Source: Bacillus atrophaeus
GTDB lineage: Bacteria > Bacillota > Bacilli > Bacillales > Bacillaceae
Assembly (NCBI RefSeq): GCF_001584335.1
Contig: NZ_LSBB01000020.1
Span: 744,001 to 808,000 of the forward strand
DNA length: 64,000 nt
Direction: 5' to 3'
This document shows positions 49,336-59,004 of this stretch, piece by piece; position 1 is the stretch's first letter, and every line of letters begins with the position of its first letter. Made by a program: the position numbers and the translations under genes. The notes under the pieces were generated by a model. The model was not told the DNA's origin. It did no database searches and saw nothing but the letters and a program-made list of their open reading frames with translations.

Positions 49336-50376
49336 ATGGGAAGAGGATTGCACGTAGCTGTTGTCGGAGCGACCGGAGCCGTAGGACAACAAATGCTGAA
49401 AACATTAGAAGACAGAAACTTTGAAATGGACACACTTACACTATTATCCTCAAAACGCTCTGCGGGTACAAAAGTAACGTTTAAAGGCGAAGAATATACC
49501 GTACAGGAAGCGGTTCCAGAGAGCTTTGAAGGAGTCAATATCGCTTTGTTCAGCGCCGGCGGCAGTGTATCACTGGCATTGGCGCCAGAAGCTGTAAAAC
49601 GCGGCGCGATTGTGATTGATAACACGAGTGCGTTCCGTATGGATGAAAATACACCGCTTGTCGTGCCGGAAGTAAACGAGGCGGACTTGCATGAACACAA
49701 TGGAATTATTGCCAACCCTAACTGTTCGACTATCCAAATGGTGGCTGCCTTAGAACCGATCCGCAAAGCATACGGGCTAAATAAAGTCATTGTGTCAACC
49801 TATCAGGCGGTTTCAGGAGCAGGCAATGAAGCGGCGAAAGAATTATACAGCCAAACACAGGCGATTTTGAACAAAGAAGAGATTGAACCTGCAGTCATGC
49901 CTGTCAAAGGCGATCAAAAACATTACCAAATCGCATTTAATGCTATTCCTCAAATAGATAAATTCCAGGATAACGGGTATACATTTGAGGAAATGAAAAT
50001 GATAAATGAAACAAAAAAAATCATGCACATGCCAAAGCTTGAAGTGGCGGCTACCTGCGTGAGGCTTCCGATAGAAACCGGCCATTCCGAATCAGTTTAT
50101 ATTGAAGTGGATCGTGACGATGCAACGGTTGAAGAGATTAAAAATCTTCTAAAAGAAGCACCGGGAATTACCCTTCAAGATGATCCTAATGAACAGCTTT
50201 ATCCGATGCCTGCTGAGGCCGTGGGCAAACGTGATGTGTTCGTCGGGCGCATCCGTAAAGATTTGGACAGAGCAAACGGTTTTCATTTGTGGGTTGTTTC
50301 TGATAACCTATTAAAAGGTGCCGCATGGAATTCTGTTCAAATTGCGGAAAGCCTTAAAAAACTAAACCTTGTATAA
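49336..50376 (+). CDS. asd: Aspartate-semialdehyde dehydrogenase
   Basis: 346 residues. NADPH-binding VAVVGATGAVGQQMLKTL, catalytic Cys130 in NPNCSTIQ, and the acyl-enzyme/phosphate pocket. Reduces aspartyl phosphate to the semialdehyde shared by lysine, DAP, threonine, methionine and dipicolinate. ATG 49336 follows SD GGAAGGAGTTTTACAG; a TTG 21 bp earlier lies ahead of that SD. Clustered with dapG and dapA. Confidence 0.97.
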   Translation: MGRGLHVAVVGATGAVGQQMLKTLEDRNFEMDTLTLLSSKRSAGTKVTFKGEEYTVQEAVPESFEGVNIALFSAGGSVSLALAPEAVKRGAIVIDNTSAFRMDENTPLVVPEVNEADLHEHNGIIANPNCSTIQMVAALEPIRKAYGLNKVIVSTYQAVSGAGNEAAKELYSQTQAILNKEEIEPAVMPVKGDQKHYQIAFNAIPQIDKFQDNGYTFEEMKMINETKKIMHMPKLEVAATCVRLPIETGHSESVYIEVDRDDATVEEIKNLLKEAPGITLQDDPNEQLYPMPAEAVGKRDVFVGRIRKDLDRANGFHLWVVSDNLLKGAAWNSVQIAESLKKLNLV

Positions 50377-50405
50377 ATATAAGAAAGTATTACCTAAAGA
50401 CGAAT

Positions 50406-50441
50406 AGAAGAGAGTAAGGCACTAACAGCCTGCTCTCTTCT
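50406..50441 (+). repeat. Two-tier hairpin between asd and dapG
   Basis: AGAAGAGAG (50406-50414) pairs with CTCTCTTCT (50433-50441), and an inner AGGC (50417-50420) pairs with GCCT (50428-50431). No T-run follows (GTTACG). A processing or stability element is more likely than a terminator. Confidence 0.6.
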
Positions 50442-50471
50442 GTTACGTCCGAATAATTTGGAGTGAAAATA

Positions 50472-51686
50472 GTGAAAATCATTGTTCAAAAGTTCGGCGG
50501 AACATCTGTAAAGGATGACAAAGGCCGTAAATTAGCTTTAGGGCATATAAAACAAGCAATCAGTGAAGGATATAAAGTCGTCGTTGTCGTGTCCGCGATG
50601 GGCAGAAAAGGAGATCCGTATGCAACGGACTCTTTACTCGGTCTTCTTTACGGAGACCAGTCAGCGATTTCTCCAAGAGAGCAGGATTTATTGCTGTCTT
50701 GCGGAGAAACGATTTCTTCGGTCGTTTTTACCAGCATGCTGCTTGAAAACGGTGTAAAAGCTGCTGCGTTAACAGGTGCTCAGGCGGGTTTCTTAACGAA
50801 TGGCCAGCACACCGATGCGAAAATTCTTGAAATGAAACCAGAGCGGTTATTCAGCGTACTTGCAAATCATGAGGCAGTGGTTGTCGCTGGTTTCCAAGGA
50901 GCTACGGAAAAAGGAGATACCACCACGATCGGCAGAGGAGGCAGCGATACGTCGGCGGCCGCACTCGGTGCCGCGGCAGATGCGGAATACATTGATATCT
51001 TTACAGATGTCGAAGGCGTGATGACGGCTGATCCGAGAATTGTGGAGAATGCGAAGCCGCTTCCGGTTATAACGTATACCGAAATCTGCAATCTCGCATA
51101 CCAAGGCGCTAAAGTTATTCATCCGAGGGCTGTCGAAATTGCGATGCAGGCCAAAGTTCCGATGCGGGTCCGTTCCACATATTCTAAAGATAAGGGGACG
51201 CTGGTCACATCCCATCACTCTGCCAATATCGGAAGTGACAGGTTTGAGCGTCTGATTACGGGCATCGCCCATGTCAAAGATGTGACACAGTTTAAAGTGC
51301 CGGCCAAGGCGGGCCAATATAATGTCCAGACCGAAGTATTTAAAGCCATGGCTAACGCGGGCATCAGTGTAGACTTCTTTAACATTACGCCTAGTGAGAT
51401 CGTGTATACGGTGTCTGGAAACAAGACCGAGACGGCGCGCGGCATTCTGCAGGAATTGGGCTATGAACCGACGGTTACCCGGAACTGTGCGAAGGTGTCA
51501 GCCGTCGGAGCGGGCATTATGGGTGTTCCGGGCGTCACGTCAAAAATTGTTTCAGCCCTTTCTGACAAAGGAATTCCTATCCTGCAATCGGCTGACAGTC
51601 ACACCACGATATGGGTGCTTGTCCACGAAAAGGATATGGTGACTGCTGTAAACGCACTGCATGAAGTGTTTGAACTTTCCAAGTAA
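50472..51686 (+). CDS. dapG: Aspartokinase I (diaminopimelate-sensitive)
   Basis: 404 residues. Kinase domain begins KIIVQKFGGTSVKDDKGRK and includes GRGGSDTSAAALGAAADAEYIDIFTDVEGV in adjoining blocks. Two C-terminal ACT domains (about 260-404) bind the inhibitor. In B. subtilis this isozyme is inhibited by meso-DAP and supplies cell wall and spore DAP. GTG 50472 is chosen because SD TTTGGAGTG sits before it and covers the in-frame GTG at 50463. Confidence 0.95.
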   Translation: MKIIVQKFGGTSVKDDKGRKLALGHIKQAISEGYKVVVVVSAMGRKGDPYATDSLLGLLYGDQSAISPREQDLLLSCGETISSVVFTSMLLENGVKAAALTGAQAGFLTNGQHTDAKILEMKPERLFSVLANHEAVVVAGFQGATEKGDTTTIGRGGSDTSAAALGAAADAEYIDIFTDVEGVMTADPRIVENAKPLPVITYTEICNLAYQGAKVIHPRAVEIAMQAKVPMRVRSTYSKDKGTLVTSHHSANIGSDRFERLITGIAHVKDVTQFKVPAKAGQYNVQTEVFKAMANAGISVDFFNITPSEIVYTVSGNKTETARGILQELGYEPTVTRNCAKVSAVGAGIMGVPGVTSKIVSALSDKGIPILQSADSHTTIWVLVHEKDMVTAVNALHEVFELSK

Positions 51687-51716
51687 ATGTGATTGAATCA
51701 TGATGAGGTGAAAAAA

Positions 51717-52586
51717 ATGAATTTCGGAAACATTGCTACAGCTATGATTACACCCTTTGACAATAAAGGGAATGTGGACTTCCAAAAGCTGTCTACACTA
51801 ATTGATTATCTATTGAAAAATGGCACAGATTCATTGGTGGTAGCGGGTACGACAGGAGAGTCGCCTACACTATCAACAGAAGAAAAAATTGCGCTTTTTG
51901 AATATACGGTAAAAGAAGTTAACGGCCGGGTTCCTGTTATTGCGGGGACGGGAAGCAACAACACGAAAGACTCCATTAAACTGACGAAAAAAGCAGAGGA
52001 AACGGGCGTTGATGCCATAATGCTCGTTGCTCCTTATTATAATAAACCTTCCCAAGAAGGCATGTATGAGCATTTTAAAGCCATTGCTGAAGAAACATCT
52101 CTTCCGGTCATGCTGTACAATGTGCCGGGCCGGACAGTTGCTTCAATTTCTCCTGAAACAACAATTCGTTTAGCGGAAATTCCGAATGTTGTCGCCATTA
52201 AAGAAGCGAGCGGAGATCTTGACGCGATTACGAAAATCGTTGCGGAAACACCTGAAGATTTCTTCGTTTATTCAGGTGACGACGGCTTGACTCTTCCGGT
52301 TCTGTCAGTCGGCGGAAGAGGGATCGTTTCAGTAGCCAGCCATATTATCGGCTCTGATATGCAGCAGATGATCAAAAATTATACAAACGGGCAAACAGCA
52401 AACGCGGCGCTTATACACCAGAAATTGCTGCCGATCATGAAAGAGCTGTTTAAAGCGCCTAATCCGGCTCCTGTCAAAACCGCTCTTCAGCTAAAGGGCC
52501 TTGATGTCGGGTCTGTGCGTCTTCCTCTTATCCCGCTGAATGAAGATGAGCGCCTCAGCTTAAGCAGCGCCATCAGCGAACTGTAA
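51717..52586 (+). CDS. dapA: 4-hydroxy-tetrahydrodipicolinate synthase
   Basis: 289 residues, TIM barrel of the DHDPS/NAL family. Schiff-base Lys162 is in VVAIKEASG; Tyr134 and the GTTGES phosphate loop (44-49) are present. Condenses pyruvate and aspartate semialdehyde. Its product is the substrate taken by DpaAB in the mother cell and by DapB for lysine/DAP. ATG 51717 has SD GATGAGGTGAAA; the in-frame TTG 51693 is upstream of that SD. Confidence 0.97.
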   Translation: MNFGNIATAMITPFDNKGNVDFQKLSTLIDYLLKNGTDSLVVAGTTGESPTLSTEEKIALFEYTVKEVNGRVPVIAGTGSNNTKDSIKLTKKAEETGVDAIMLVAPYYNKPSQEGMYEHFKAIAEETSLPVMLYNVPGRTVASISPETTIRLAEIPNVVAIKEASGDLDAITKIVAETPEDFFVYSGDDGLTLPVLSVGGRGIVSVASHIIGSDMQQMIKNYTNGQTANAALIHQKLLPIMKELFKAPNPAPVKTALQLKGLDVGSVRLPLIPLNEDERLSLSSAISEL

Positions 52587-52612
52587 GAAAAATTTCATAC
52601 AGTGAACTTATG

Positions 52613-52650
52613 CGGTCATTCTCATAATTACTTGAGTTTGACCGTTTCTT
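52613..52650 (+). terminator. Probable terminator after dapA
   Basis: CGGTCA (52613-52618) pairs with TGACCG (52639-52644) and, inside, CTCA with TGAG; TTTCTT follows. Confidence 0.6.
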
Positions 52651-52686
52651 ATACATATTGGTTTTCCCTAAACCTTCTGCTTCATC

Positions 52687-52716
52687 TTGTTTTCTAAATT
52701 TAAATTCAGGTATAAT
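52687..52716 (+). promoter_or_regulatory. sigma-A promoter for rnjB
   Basis: -35 TTGTTT (52687-52692), 18-bp spacer, perfect -10 TATAAT (52711-52716). Confidence 0.65.
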
Positions 52717-52763
52717 AGGAACAAGTGATGATGGACGGGTATGAGACTAGGAGGATATAGATT

Positions 52764-54431
52764 TTGAAAAAGAAAAATACAGAAAACGTTAGAATTATCG
52801 CCCTTGGAGGCGTCGGAGAAATTGGGAAGAACCTTTATGTCATTGAAATAGACTCAGACATATTTGTCGTAGATGCGGGACTTATGCATCCTGAAAATGA
52901 AATGCTCGGGATCGATGTCGTGATTCCTGACATTTCTTATTTGATCGAGCGCGCAGACCGCGTTAAGGCTATCTTTTTAACTCACGGCCATGATGAGAAC
53001 ATCGGAGGCGTCTTTTATTTACTAAACAAGTTATCGGTTCCTGTTTACGGAACGAAACTGACACTTGCACTGCTGCGTGAAAAATTAAAGCAGTACGGAC
53101 ACAACCGCAAGTCGGATTTAAGAGAAATTCACTCAAAATCTGTCATTACATTTGAATCAACAAAAGTTTCGTTCTTTAAAACAAATCACAGCATTCCTGA
53201 TTCTGTCGGAGTCAGCTTAAAAACATCACTTGGATCTATTGTATGCACCGGCGACTTTAAATTTGACCAAACACCCGCACTTAATCAATCTTGTGACATC
53301 GGCGAAATTGCCAAAATCGGAAACAACGGCGTGCTAGCTTTGCTTTCTGACAGCGCAAATGCTGAACGCCCCGGTTATACACCATCCGAGGCTTCTGTCA
53401 GCGGAGAGATTTCCGATGCAATGTATAATTCGGAAAACCGCGTCATTATCGCCGTATTCGCATCCAATATCAACCGAATCCAGCAGGTGATTCAAGCCGC
53501 AGCGCAAAATGGCAGAAAGCTTGCCGTAGCCGGAAAAAATCTTCAATCTGTTCTTCAACTGGCCAGAAAACTCGGTTATGTTGAAGCAGATGATGAACTA
53601 TTTATTCCTGTGCAGGATGTAAAAAAATATTCAAAGCGCGAAGTGGCGATTGTAACAGCAGGCAGCCACGGTGAACCGCTAGCCGCCCTTACAAGAATGG
53701 CAAAGCAGGCGCACAAGCAGCTGAATATTGAAGAGGGAGACACAGTTGTTATAGCCTCTACTCCGATTCCGGGGCACGAGTTAATTTATTCAAAAACCGT
53801 TGACCTTCTTGCCAGATCAGGAGCACAGGTTATCTTTGCCCAAAAGCGCGTGCATGTATCAGGACACGGGTCACAGGAAGAATTAAAGCTTATGATCAAC
53901 CTGTTAAAGCCGAAGTATTTAATTCCTGTAAACGGTGAATTCAGAATGCAAAAGGCACATTCTAAAATCGCGGAAGAAATCGGTATGAAGCGAAGTGATA
54001 TTTTCTTGATTGAAAAAGGAGATGTCGTTGAGTTCCGCGGTCAAAATGTTAAAATAGGGGACAAGGTTCCTTACGGGAATATTTTAATCGACGGGCTTGG
54101 TGTCGGTGATATCGGCAACATCGTCTTAAGAGACCGCCGCTTGCTTTCTCAAGACGGAATCTTAATTGTGGTGATTACGCTGGATAAACAAAAGAAACAT
54201 CTTGTATCCGGTCCGGAAATCATCACAAGAGGTTTTGTCTATGTAAGAGAGTCTGAAGGGCTGATTATACAGGCGACTGAACTTGTGCGCTCAATTGTAA
54301 CAGAGGCGACTGAAACATCCGTCGTTGAATGGTCGACGCTTAAGCAAGCCATGCGTGACGCATTGAATCAATTCCTTTATGAAAAAACAAAACGCAAACC
54401 GATGATTATTCCTATTATTATGGAAGTGTAA
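52764..54431 (+). CDS. rnjB: Ribonuclease J2
   Basis: 555 residues, metallo-beta-lactamase/beta-CASP RNase. The metal motif reads THGHDENIGG (His74, His76), where active RNase J1-type enzymes have HGHxDHIGG, so the Asp-His pair is replaced by Glu-Asn. The beta-CASP and C-terminal domains are complete (PIPGHELIYS, HVSGHGSQEEL). J2 partners RNase J1 and is itself a weak nuclease, fitting the altered motif. TTG start behind AGGAGGATATAGAT. Confidence 0.96.
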   Translation: MKKKNTENVRIIALGGVGEIGKNLYVIEIDSDIFVVDAGLMHPENEMLGIDVVIPDISYLIERADRVKAIFLTHGHDENIGGVFYLLNKLSVPVYGTKLTLALLREKLKQYGHNRKSDLREIHSKSVITFESTKVSFFKTNHSIPDSVGVSLKTSLGSIVCTGDFKFDQTPALNQSCDIGEIAKIGNNGVLALLSDSANAERPGYTPSEASVSGEISDAMYNSENRVIIAVFASNINRIQQVIQAAAQNGRKLAVAGKNLQSVLQLARKLGYVEADDELFIPVQDVKKYSKREVAIVTAGSHGEPLAALTRMAKQAHKQLNIEEGDTVVIASTPIPGHELIYSKTVDLLARSGAQVIFAQKRVHVSGHGSQEELKLMINLLKPKYLIPVNGEFRMQKAHSKIAEEIGMKRSDIFLIEKGDVVEFRGQNVKIGDKVPYGNILIDGLGVGDIGNIVLRDRRLLSQDGILIVVITLDKQKKHLVSGPEIITRGFVYVRESEGLIIQATELVRSIVTEATETSVVEWSTLKQAMRDALNQFLYEKTKRKPMIIPIIMEV

Positions 54432-54442
54432 GATCATACGAT

Positions 54443-54483
54443 AAAAGGCTGGAGCTCTCCAAAAGAGCTTCAGCCTTTTCTTT
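54443..54483 (+). terminator. Intrinsic terminator after rnjB
   Basis: AAAAGGCTGGAGCTCT (54443-54458) pairs with the arm AAGAGCTTCAGCCTTTT ending at 54479, short loop, then CTTT. Confidence 0.88.
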
Positions 54484-54575
54484 ATGTGAAGGCGTTTTTT
54501 CATCAGAAAAGCCGGGATTGAAATAAGACTCTTTGTTCATAATACAAAGAGAAACTCGGAAAGGGTGAAAGCGAA

Positions 54576-55313
54576 ATGGACGAACGTATGGAAAAAAATG
54601 AAGAACAGCAGCCCGAAAAAACAGACGGGAAAGACAGTATCATGAGTAAGATTCAGCAGCTGGGGGAAACCGCTCTCCCTCAGATGCCGCAAGATACAAA
54701 TATTCATTGTCTGACGATTATCGGACAAATAGAAGGCCACGTTCAGCTGCCTCCGCAAAACAAAACAACAAAATACGAGCATGTCATCCCGCAAATCGTT
54801 GCAATCGAGCAAAACCCAAAGATAGAAGGATTGCTGATTATCTTAAATACAGTCGGCGGTGATGTGGAAGCGGGGCTTGCGATAGCTGAAATGCTGGCAT
54901 CCTTGTCAAAACCGACTGTTTCCATCGTACTTGGCGGCGGCCATTCCATCGGTGTGCCGATTGCAGTTTCATGCGATTACAGTTATATTGCGGAAACAGC
55001 GACGATGACGATCCATCCGGTGCGGTTGACGGGGCTTGTAATCGGCGTGCCGCAAACCTTTGAATATTTGGATAAGATGCAGGATAGAGTTGTCAAATTT
55101 GTCACGAGCCATTCCAATGTGACAGAAGAGAAGTTTAAAGAGCTAATGTTCTCAAAAGGTAATCTGACAAGGGATATCGGAACCAATGTGGTCGGAAAAG
55201 ACGCAGCAGATTACGGATTGATTGATGATGTCGGCGGAGTCGGCCAAGCCATCAGGAAACTAAACCAGCTCATTGAAGAAGCGAAAGGCGAGGAAGGAAG
55301 GATTATTCAATGA
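54576..55313 (+). CDS. tepA: ClpP-like serine protease TepA
   Basis: 245 residues (YmfB). An acidic N-terminus is followed by a ClpP/crotonase-fold domain with [20 protein letters not shown], nucleophile Ser124 in GGGHSIGVP and His147 in TIHPVRL. In B. subtilis TepA is called translocation-enhancing protein and may degrade signal peptides. The SD is GAAAGGGTGAAAGCG. Overlaps ylzJ by ATGA. Confidence 0.93.
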   Translation: MDERMEKNEEQQPEKTDGKDSIMSKIQQLGETALPQMPQDTNIHCLTIIGQIEGHVQLPPQNKTTKYEHVIPQIVAIEQNPKIEGLLIILNTVGGDVEAGLAIAEMLASLSKPTVSIVLGGGHSIGVPIAVSCDYSYIAETATMTIHPVRLTGLVIGVPQTFEYLDKMQDRVVKFVTSHSNVTEEKFKELMFSKGNLTRDIGTNVVGKDAADYGLIDDVGGVGQAIRKLNQLIEEAKGEEGRIIQ

Positions 55314-55543
55314 TTCTTTACACAGTCATGCCGCAGGAAATTGTCTATGCGGACCAAAACCAGCAAGCAGGGGCCCATGAACAGGTCGAATATGCAGGCG
55401 TGCCGATCCTTGTTGAGATGAAAGGCCAGGAAGCGGAAGTCGTACAAATTTTAAGCACAAACCCGATGCATTTTTTAAATCAGGATATTGCCCCGGGCCA
55501 AAAGCTTAAGTTGAACTTAAACGGCAATCCTCCCGTTTCTTAA
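55310..55543 (+). CDS. ylzJ: YlzJ-like small protein
   Basis: 77 residues: [43 protein letters not shown] in adjoining blocks, then DFLN-type end [14 protein letters not shown]. YlzJ family, small beta-rich proteins restricted to Bacilli, always next to tepA. Translational overlap suggests a joint function with TepA, but none has been shown. No membrane segment. Confidence 0.85.
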   Translation: MILYTVMPQEIVYADQNQQAGAHEQVEYAGVPILVEMKGQEAEVVQILSTNPMHFLNQDIAPGQKLKLNLNGNPPVS

Positions 55544-55553
55544 GGGCAAAATA

Positions 55554-55562
55554 TGCTATAAT
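55554..55562 (+). promoter_or_regulatory. Extended -10 promoter upstream of spoIIIE
   Basis: TGC-TATAAT (55554-55562), 11 bp after the ylzJ stop. No convincing -35. Followed by a short hairpin at 55585. Confidence 0.5.
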
Positions 55563-55584
55563 AGGGGAATCCTACAGAAAAGAC

Positions 55585-55610
55585 GCAGCCAGCAAAAGGC
55601 TGCTTTCTTC
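55585..55610 (+). terminator. Weak terminator-like hairpin before spoIIIE
   Basis: GCAGCC (55585-55590) and GGCTGC (55598-55603) then TTTCTTC. It lies downstream of the extended -10, so it could attenuate spoIIIE or end tepA-ylzJ. Confidence 0.45.
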
Positions 55611-55654
55611 ATTATGTATGGTCTTACATTTTTTAACGCAGTAAGGTGATGAGT

Positions 55655-58015
55655 GTGGCAAAGAAAAAACGAAAATCGAGAAAAAAACAGGCAAAGCAGC
55701 TCAATCTAAAATACGAACTCAACGGCTTACTATGTATAGCGATTTCCATCATCGCCATTTTACAGCTTGGCGTTGTCGGTCAGACATTTATCTATCTATT
55801 TCGCTTTTTTGCAGGCGAATGGTTTATATTATGCTTGCTGGCCTTATTTACGTTAGGAGTCTCATTATTTTGGAAGAAAAAAACGCCGAGCCTTTTAACA
55901 CGCAGAAAAGCCGGATTATACTGCATTATTGCGAGTATTTTGCTGCTTTCCCACGTGCAGCTGTTTAAAAACCTCTCTCACAAGGGGTCTATCCAATCAG
56001 CAAGCGTCATTCGGAATACATGGGAATTATTTTTAATGGACATGAACGGAAACTCAGCCTCCCCGGATTTAGGCGGGGGAATGATAGGCGCACTGCTGTT
56101 TGCGGCATCGCACTTTTTGTTTGCTTCAACAGGCTCGCAGATCATGGCGATCGTGATCATTTTGATGGGAATGATTTTGATTACAGGACGCTCGCTGCAA
56201 GAAACACTGAAAAAGTGGATGGGCCCAATCGGGCGATTTATCAGAGAACAGTGGGCAGCGTTTATTGACGATATGAAATCAGTGAAAACGAATATGAAAT
56301 CATCAAAGGCAAAAACAAAATCGGGCAAAAAGCAAAAGCCGGTCCAAAAGAAACGCTGGGAAGAGCCTGAGATTGACGAAGAGGAAGACGATGAAGTGAT
56401 ATCGCCGCTCATACACTCCGAGCCAATTATCTCAAGTTTTTCTGATCGCGATGAAGACGCCAATCCTTCCTTGATGCAGAAGAAACAAAGTGAAACGGTT
56501 CAGGAGCCGGCTGAAGAGCAAACCGGAACGGAAGCCGGCGAAACGGTATCTGCTCCGCCGATGACGTTTACAGAGCTTGAAAATAAAGACTACCAAATGC
56601 CGTCACTAGATTTATTGGCTGATCCGATGCATACCGGCCAGCAGACGGACAAGAAAAACATTTACGAAAATGCGAGAAAACTGGAGCGCACGTTCCAAAG
56701 CTTCGGCGTCAAAGCGAAAGTAACGCAGGTGCATCTCGGACCTGCCGTGACAAAATATGAAGTGTACCCTGATGTGGGCGTTAAGGTAAGTAAAATTGTT
56801 AATCTCAGTGATGATTTAGCACTGGCGCTCGCCGCGAAAGATATTCGGATCGAAGCGCCGATTCCGGGCAAATCAGCAATTGGAATTGAAGTTCCTAACG
56901 CGGAAGTCGCCATGGTTTCGTTAAAAGAAGTGCTTGAATCCAAACTGAATGACCGACCAGATGCCAAGCTGTTGATAGGATTAGGCCGCAACATTTCAGG
57001 TGAAGCTGTGCTTGCGGAACTGAACAAAATGCCCCATTTGCTTGTAGCGGGAGCAACCGGAAGCGGTAAAAGTGTTTGTGTAAACGGAATTATCACAAGC
57101 ATCCTTATGAGGGCAAAGCCGCATGAAGTGAAGATGATGATGATTGATCCGAAGATGGTCGAACTGAATGTATATAACGGCATTCCTCATTTGCTCGCGC
57201 CGGTCGTGACTGATCCGAAAAAAGCGTCCCAAGCTTTAAAAAAAGTTGTGAACGAAATGGAACGGCGGTATGAGCTCTTTTCTCATACAGGCACAAGGAA
57301 TATTGAAGGTTATAACGATCATATTAAACGATCCAACGCAGAAGAAGAGGTTAAACAGCCGGAATTGCCTTATATCGTGGTCATTGTGGACGAGCTTGCA
57401 GACTTAATGATGGTTGCTTCTTCTGACGTTGAGGATTCGATTACGAGACTGTCACAAATGGCGCGGGCTGCAGGGATTCACTTGATTATCGCCACCCAGC
57501 GCCCGTCCGTAGATGTCATCACAGGTGTTATTAAAGCGAATATTCCGTCGCGTATTGCTTTCAGCGTGTCCTCTCAAACAGATTCAAGGACAATTCTTGA
57601 CATGGGAGGAGCGGAAAAATTGCTGGGGCGCGGAGACATGCTGTTTTTGCCTGTCGGCGCCAATAAACCTGTCCGGGTGCAGGGAGCGTTTTTATCAGAT
57701 GATGAAGTAGAACATATTGTCGATCACGTCATCACTCAACAAAAAGCCCAATATCAAGAAGAAATGATTCCTGAGGAAACAACGGAAACACATAGTGAAG
57801 TATCAGATGATTTGTATGATGAAGCCGTTGAATTAATTGTCGGTATGCAGACTGCTTCTGTGTCAATGCTGCAAAGACGGTTCAGAATCGGATATACGAG
57901 AGCGGCAAGGCTGATTGACGCAATGGAAGACCGCGGCGTAGTCGGACCTTATGAAGGCAGTAAGCCGAGGGAAGTTCTTTTGTCAAAAGAAAAACATGAC
58001 GAGCTCTCTTCTTAA
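55655..58015 (+). CDS. spoIIIE: DNA translocase SpoIIIE
   Basis: 786 residues. Basic N-terminus ([14 protein letters not shown]), four membrane helices (about 20-190), and a variable acidic/Lys-rich linker to about 330. The RecA-like motor has Walker A GATGSGKS near 466 and Walker [12 protein letters not shown]. The C-terminal gamma winged-helix domain reads [21 protein letters not shown] in adjoining blocks and recognises SRS sequences. Pumps the chromosome into the forespore. GTG 55655 gives MAKKKRK; SD AAGGTGAT lies 4 bp upstream, covering earlier in-frame starts. Confidence 0.97.
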   Translation: MAKKKRKSRKKQAKQLNLKYELNGLLCIAISIIAILQLGVVGQTFIYLFRFFAGEWFILCLLALFTLGVSLFWKKKTPSLLTRRKAGLYCIIASILLLSHVQLFKNLSHKGSIQSASVIRNTWELFLMDMNGNSASPDLGGGMIGALLFAASHFLFASTGSQIMAIVIILMGMILITGRSLQETLKKWMGPIGRFIREQWAAFIDDMKSVKTNMKSSKAKTKSGKKQKPVQKKRWEEPEIDEEEDDEVISPLIHSEPIISSFSDRDEDANPSLMQKKQSETVQEPAEEQTGTEAGETVSAPPMTFTELENKDYQMPSLDLLADPMHTGQQTDKKNIYENARKLERTFQSFGVKAKVTQVHLGPAVTKYEVYPDVGVKVSKIVNLSDDLALALAAKDIRIEAPIPGKSAIGIEVPNAEVAMVSLKEVLESKLNDRPDAKLLIGLGRNISGEAVLAELNKMPHLLVAGATGSGKSVCVNGIITSILMRAKPHEVKMMMIDPKMVELNVYNGIPHLLAPVVTDPKKASQALKKVVNEMERRYELFSHTGTRNIEGYNDHIKRSNAEEEVKQPELPYIVVIVDELADLMMVASSDVEDSITRLSQMARAAGIHLIIATQRPSVDVITGVIKANIPSRIAFSVSSQTDSRTILDMGGAEKLLGRGDMLFLPVGANKPVRVQGAFLSDDEVEHIVDHVITQQKAQYQEEMIPEETTETHSEVSDDLYDEAVELIVGMQTASVSMLQRRFRIGYTRAARLIDAMEDRGVVGPYEGSKPREVLLSKEKHDELSS

Positions 58016-58035
58016 CGGGAGAGGCTCTGGTTTTT
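58001..58035 (+). terminator. Terminator overlapping the spoIIIE stop
   Basis: GAGCTCTC (58001-58008) pairs with GAGAGGCTC (58019-58027), allowing one bulged base, followed by TGG and TTTTT. The stem starts inside the last codons of spoIIIE. Confidence 0.65.
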
Positions 58036-58067
58036 AGTATTGTTATTATGTAAACTAATTGCAAATG

Positions 58068-58096
58068 TTTATTTTTTCGGCAAAACATGATATAGT
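58068..58096 (+). promoter_or_regulatory. sigma-A promoter for ymfC
   Basis: -35 TTTATT (58068-58073), 17-bp spacer, -10 TATAGT (58091-58096), 51 bp before the ymfC ATG. The stretch just downstream (TTGTCCCAATTGTTCAA) could be an operator but has no clean dyad. Confidence 0.55.
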
Positions 58097-58147
58097 TGTC
58101 CCAATTGTTCAATAATTTTAGCGAAAGTGGTTTAACGGAGGGGAAAC

Positions 58148-58873
58148 ATGTCTACAAAAGCTGACAATCGGCACTTATATTTAAGAGTGATTGAGCGAAT
58201 AAAAGAAGATATTAGAAATGGAATTTATACCGAAAAAGAAAAGCTCCCTTCTGAATTCGAGCTTTCAAAGATCCTGGGTGTCAGCCGGGCAACTCTGCGT
58301 GAAGCTTTACGCATATTAGAAGAAGAACATGTGATTATCAGAAGACACGGGGTAGGGACTTTTGTTCATACCAAGCCGCTCTTTCTTACGGGAATAGAAC
58401 AGCTGAACAGTGTAACCAAAATGATTAAACAGGCTAATATGATTCCGGGCACGATTTTTCTCTCTTCCCAGGTGATTATGCCTTCTGAAGAAGATATAAA
58501 TCGGTTTCGACTTGAACATGACCAAGAACTTTTTTACCTCGAAAGAGTCAGAACTGCAAGCGGTCAGCCTATCGTCTACTGCTTGGATAAAATACCTATG
58601 GACATTTTGCCGGATTCCTTTTCACATCAGCAAGAATCTTTGTTTGATTTACTTGAAAAGCATACAGGCTCCGTTATCAGCTACGCGGCGACCGATATTG
58701 AGCCGATCGGCTATCACGATACCATATCACCTGTGCTGGAATGTGAACCGGAAACGGCACTCCTCTTATTAAAGCAAACGCACTATGATCAAAATGACAA
58801 ACCGGTGCTGCATTCATTAAATTACTTCAGAGCGGATAAGTTCAGCTTTCATGTGTTAAGAAAACGATTTTAA
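58148..58873 (+). CDS. ymfC: GntR/HutC-family transcriptional regulator YmfC
   Basis: 241 residues. N-terminal winged helix ([46 protein letters not shown]) and a C-terminal UTRA ligand-binding domain (about 90-235, [38 protein letters not shown]). The HutC subfamily usually responds to small sugars or amino-acid-like effectors; the ligand here is unknown. It precedes the exporter ymfD but has its own strong terminator, so co-regulation is only a guess. Confidence 0.9.
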   Translation: MSTKADNRHLYLRVIERIKEDIRNGIYTEKEKLPSEFELSKILGVSRATLREALRILEEEHVIIRRHGVGTFVHTKPLFLTGIEQLNSVTKMIKQANMIPGTIFLSSQVIMPSEEDINRFRLEHDQELFYLERVRTASGQPIVYCLDKIPMDILPDSFSHQQESLFDLLEKHTGSVISYAATDIEPIGYHDTISPVLECEPETALLLLKQTHYDQNDKPVLHSLNYFRADKFSFHVLRKRF

Positions 58874-58909
58874 AAACAGACGCCTTACTAAAAAAGCGTC
58901 TGTTTTTTT
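58872..58909 (+). terminator. Intrinsic terminator after ymfC
   Basis: AAAAACAGACGC (58872-58883) and GCGTCTGTTTTT (58896-58907), 12-bp stem, long T-run. Confidence 0.93.
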
Positions 58910-59004
58910 ATTCTCGTTACCCAGTTTTCTGTGTACATACTTTCACCGTCATTAAGGCAACATATAAAGGATGACAAGAAAGATTGATGAATGGGTGAAA
59001 AACG

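Noticed and set aside
58090..58120. A GntR operator after the ymfC promoter
   Set aside because: TTGTCCCAATTGTTCAA has no clean dyad or match to the HutC-type operator pattern; kept only as a remark.
58910..59004. An Mta (MerR-type, 19-bp spacer) promoter before ymfD
   Set aside because: A -10-like TATAAA is present but no GC-rich dyad or 19-bp-spaced -35 could be seen.
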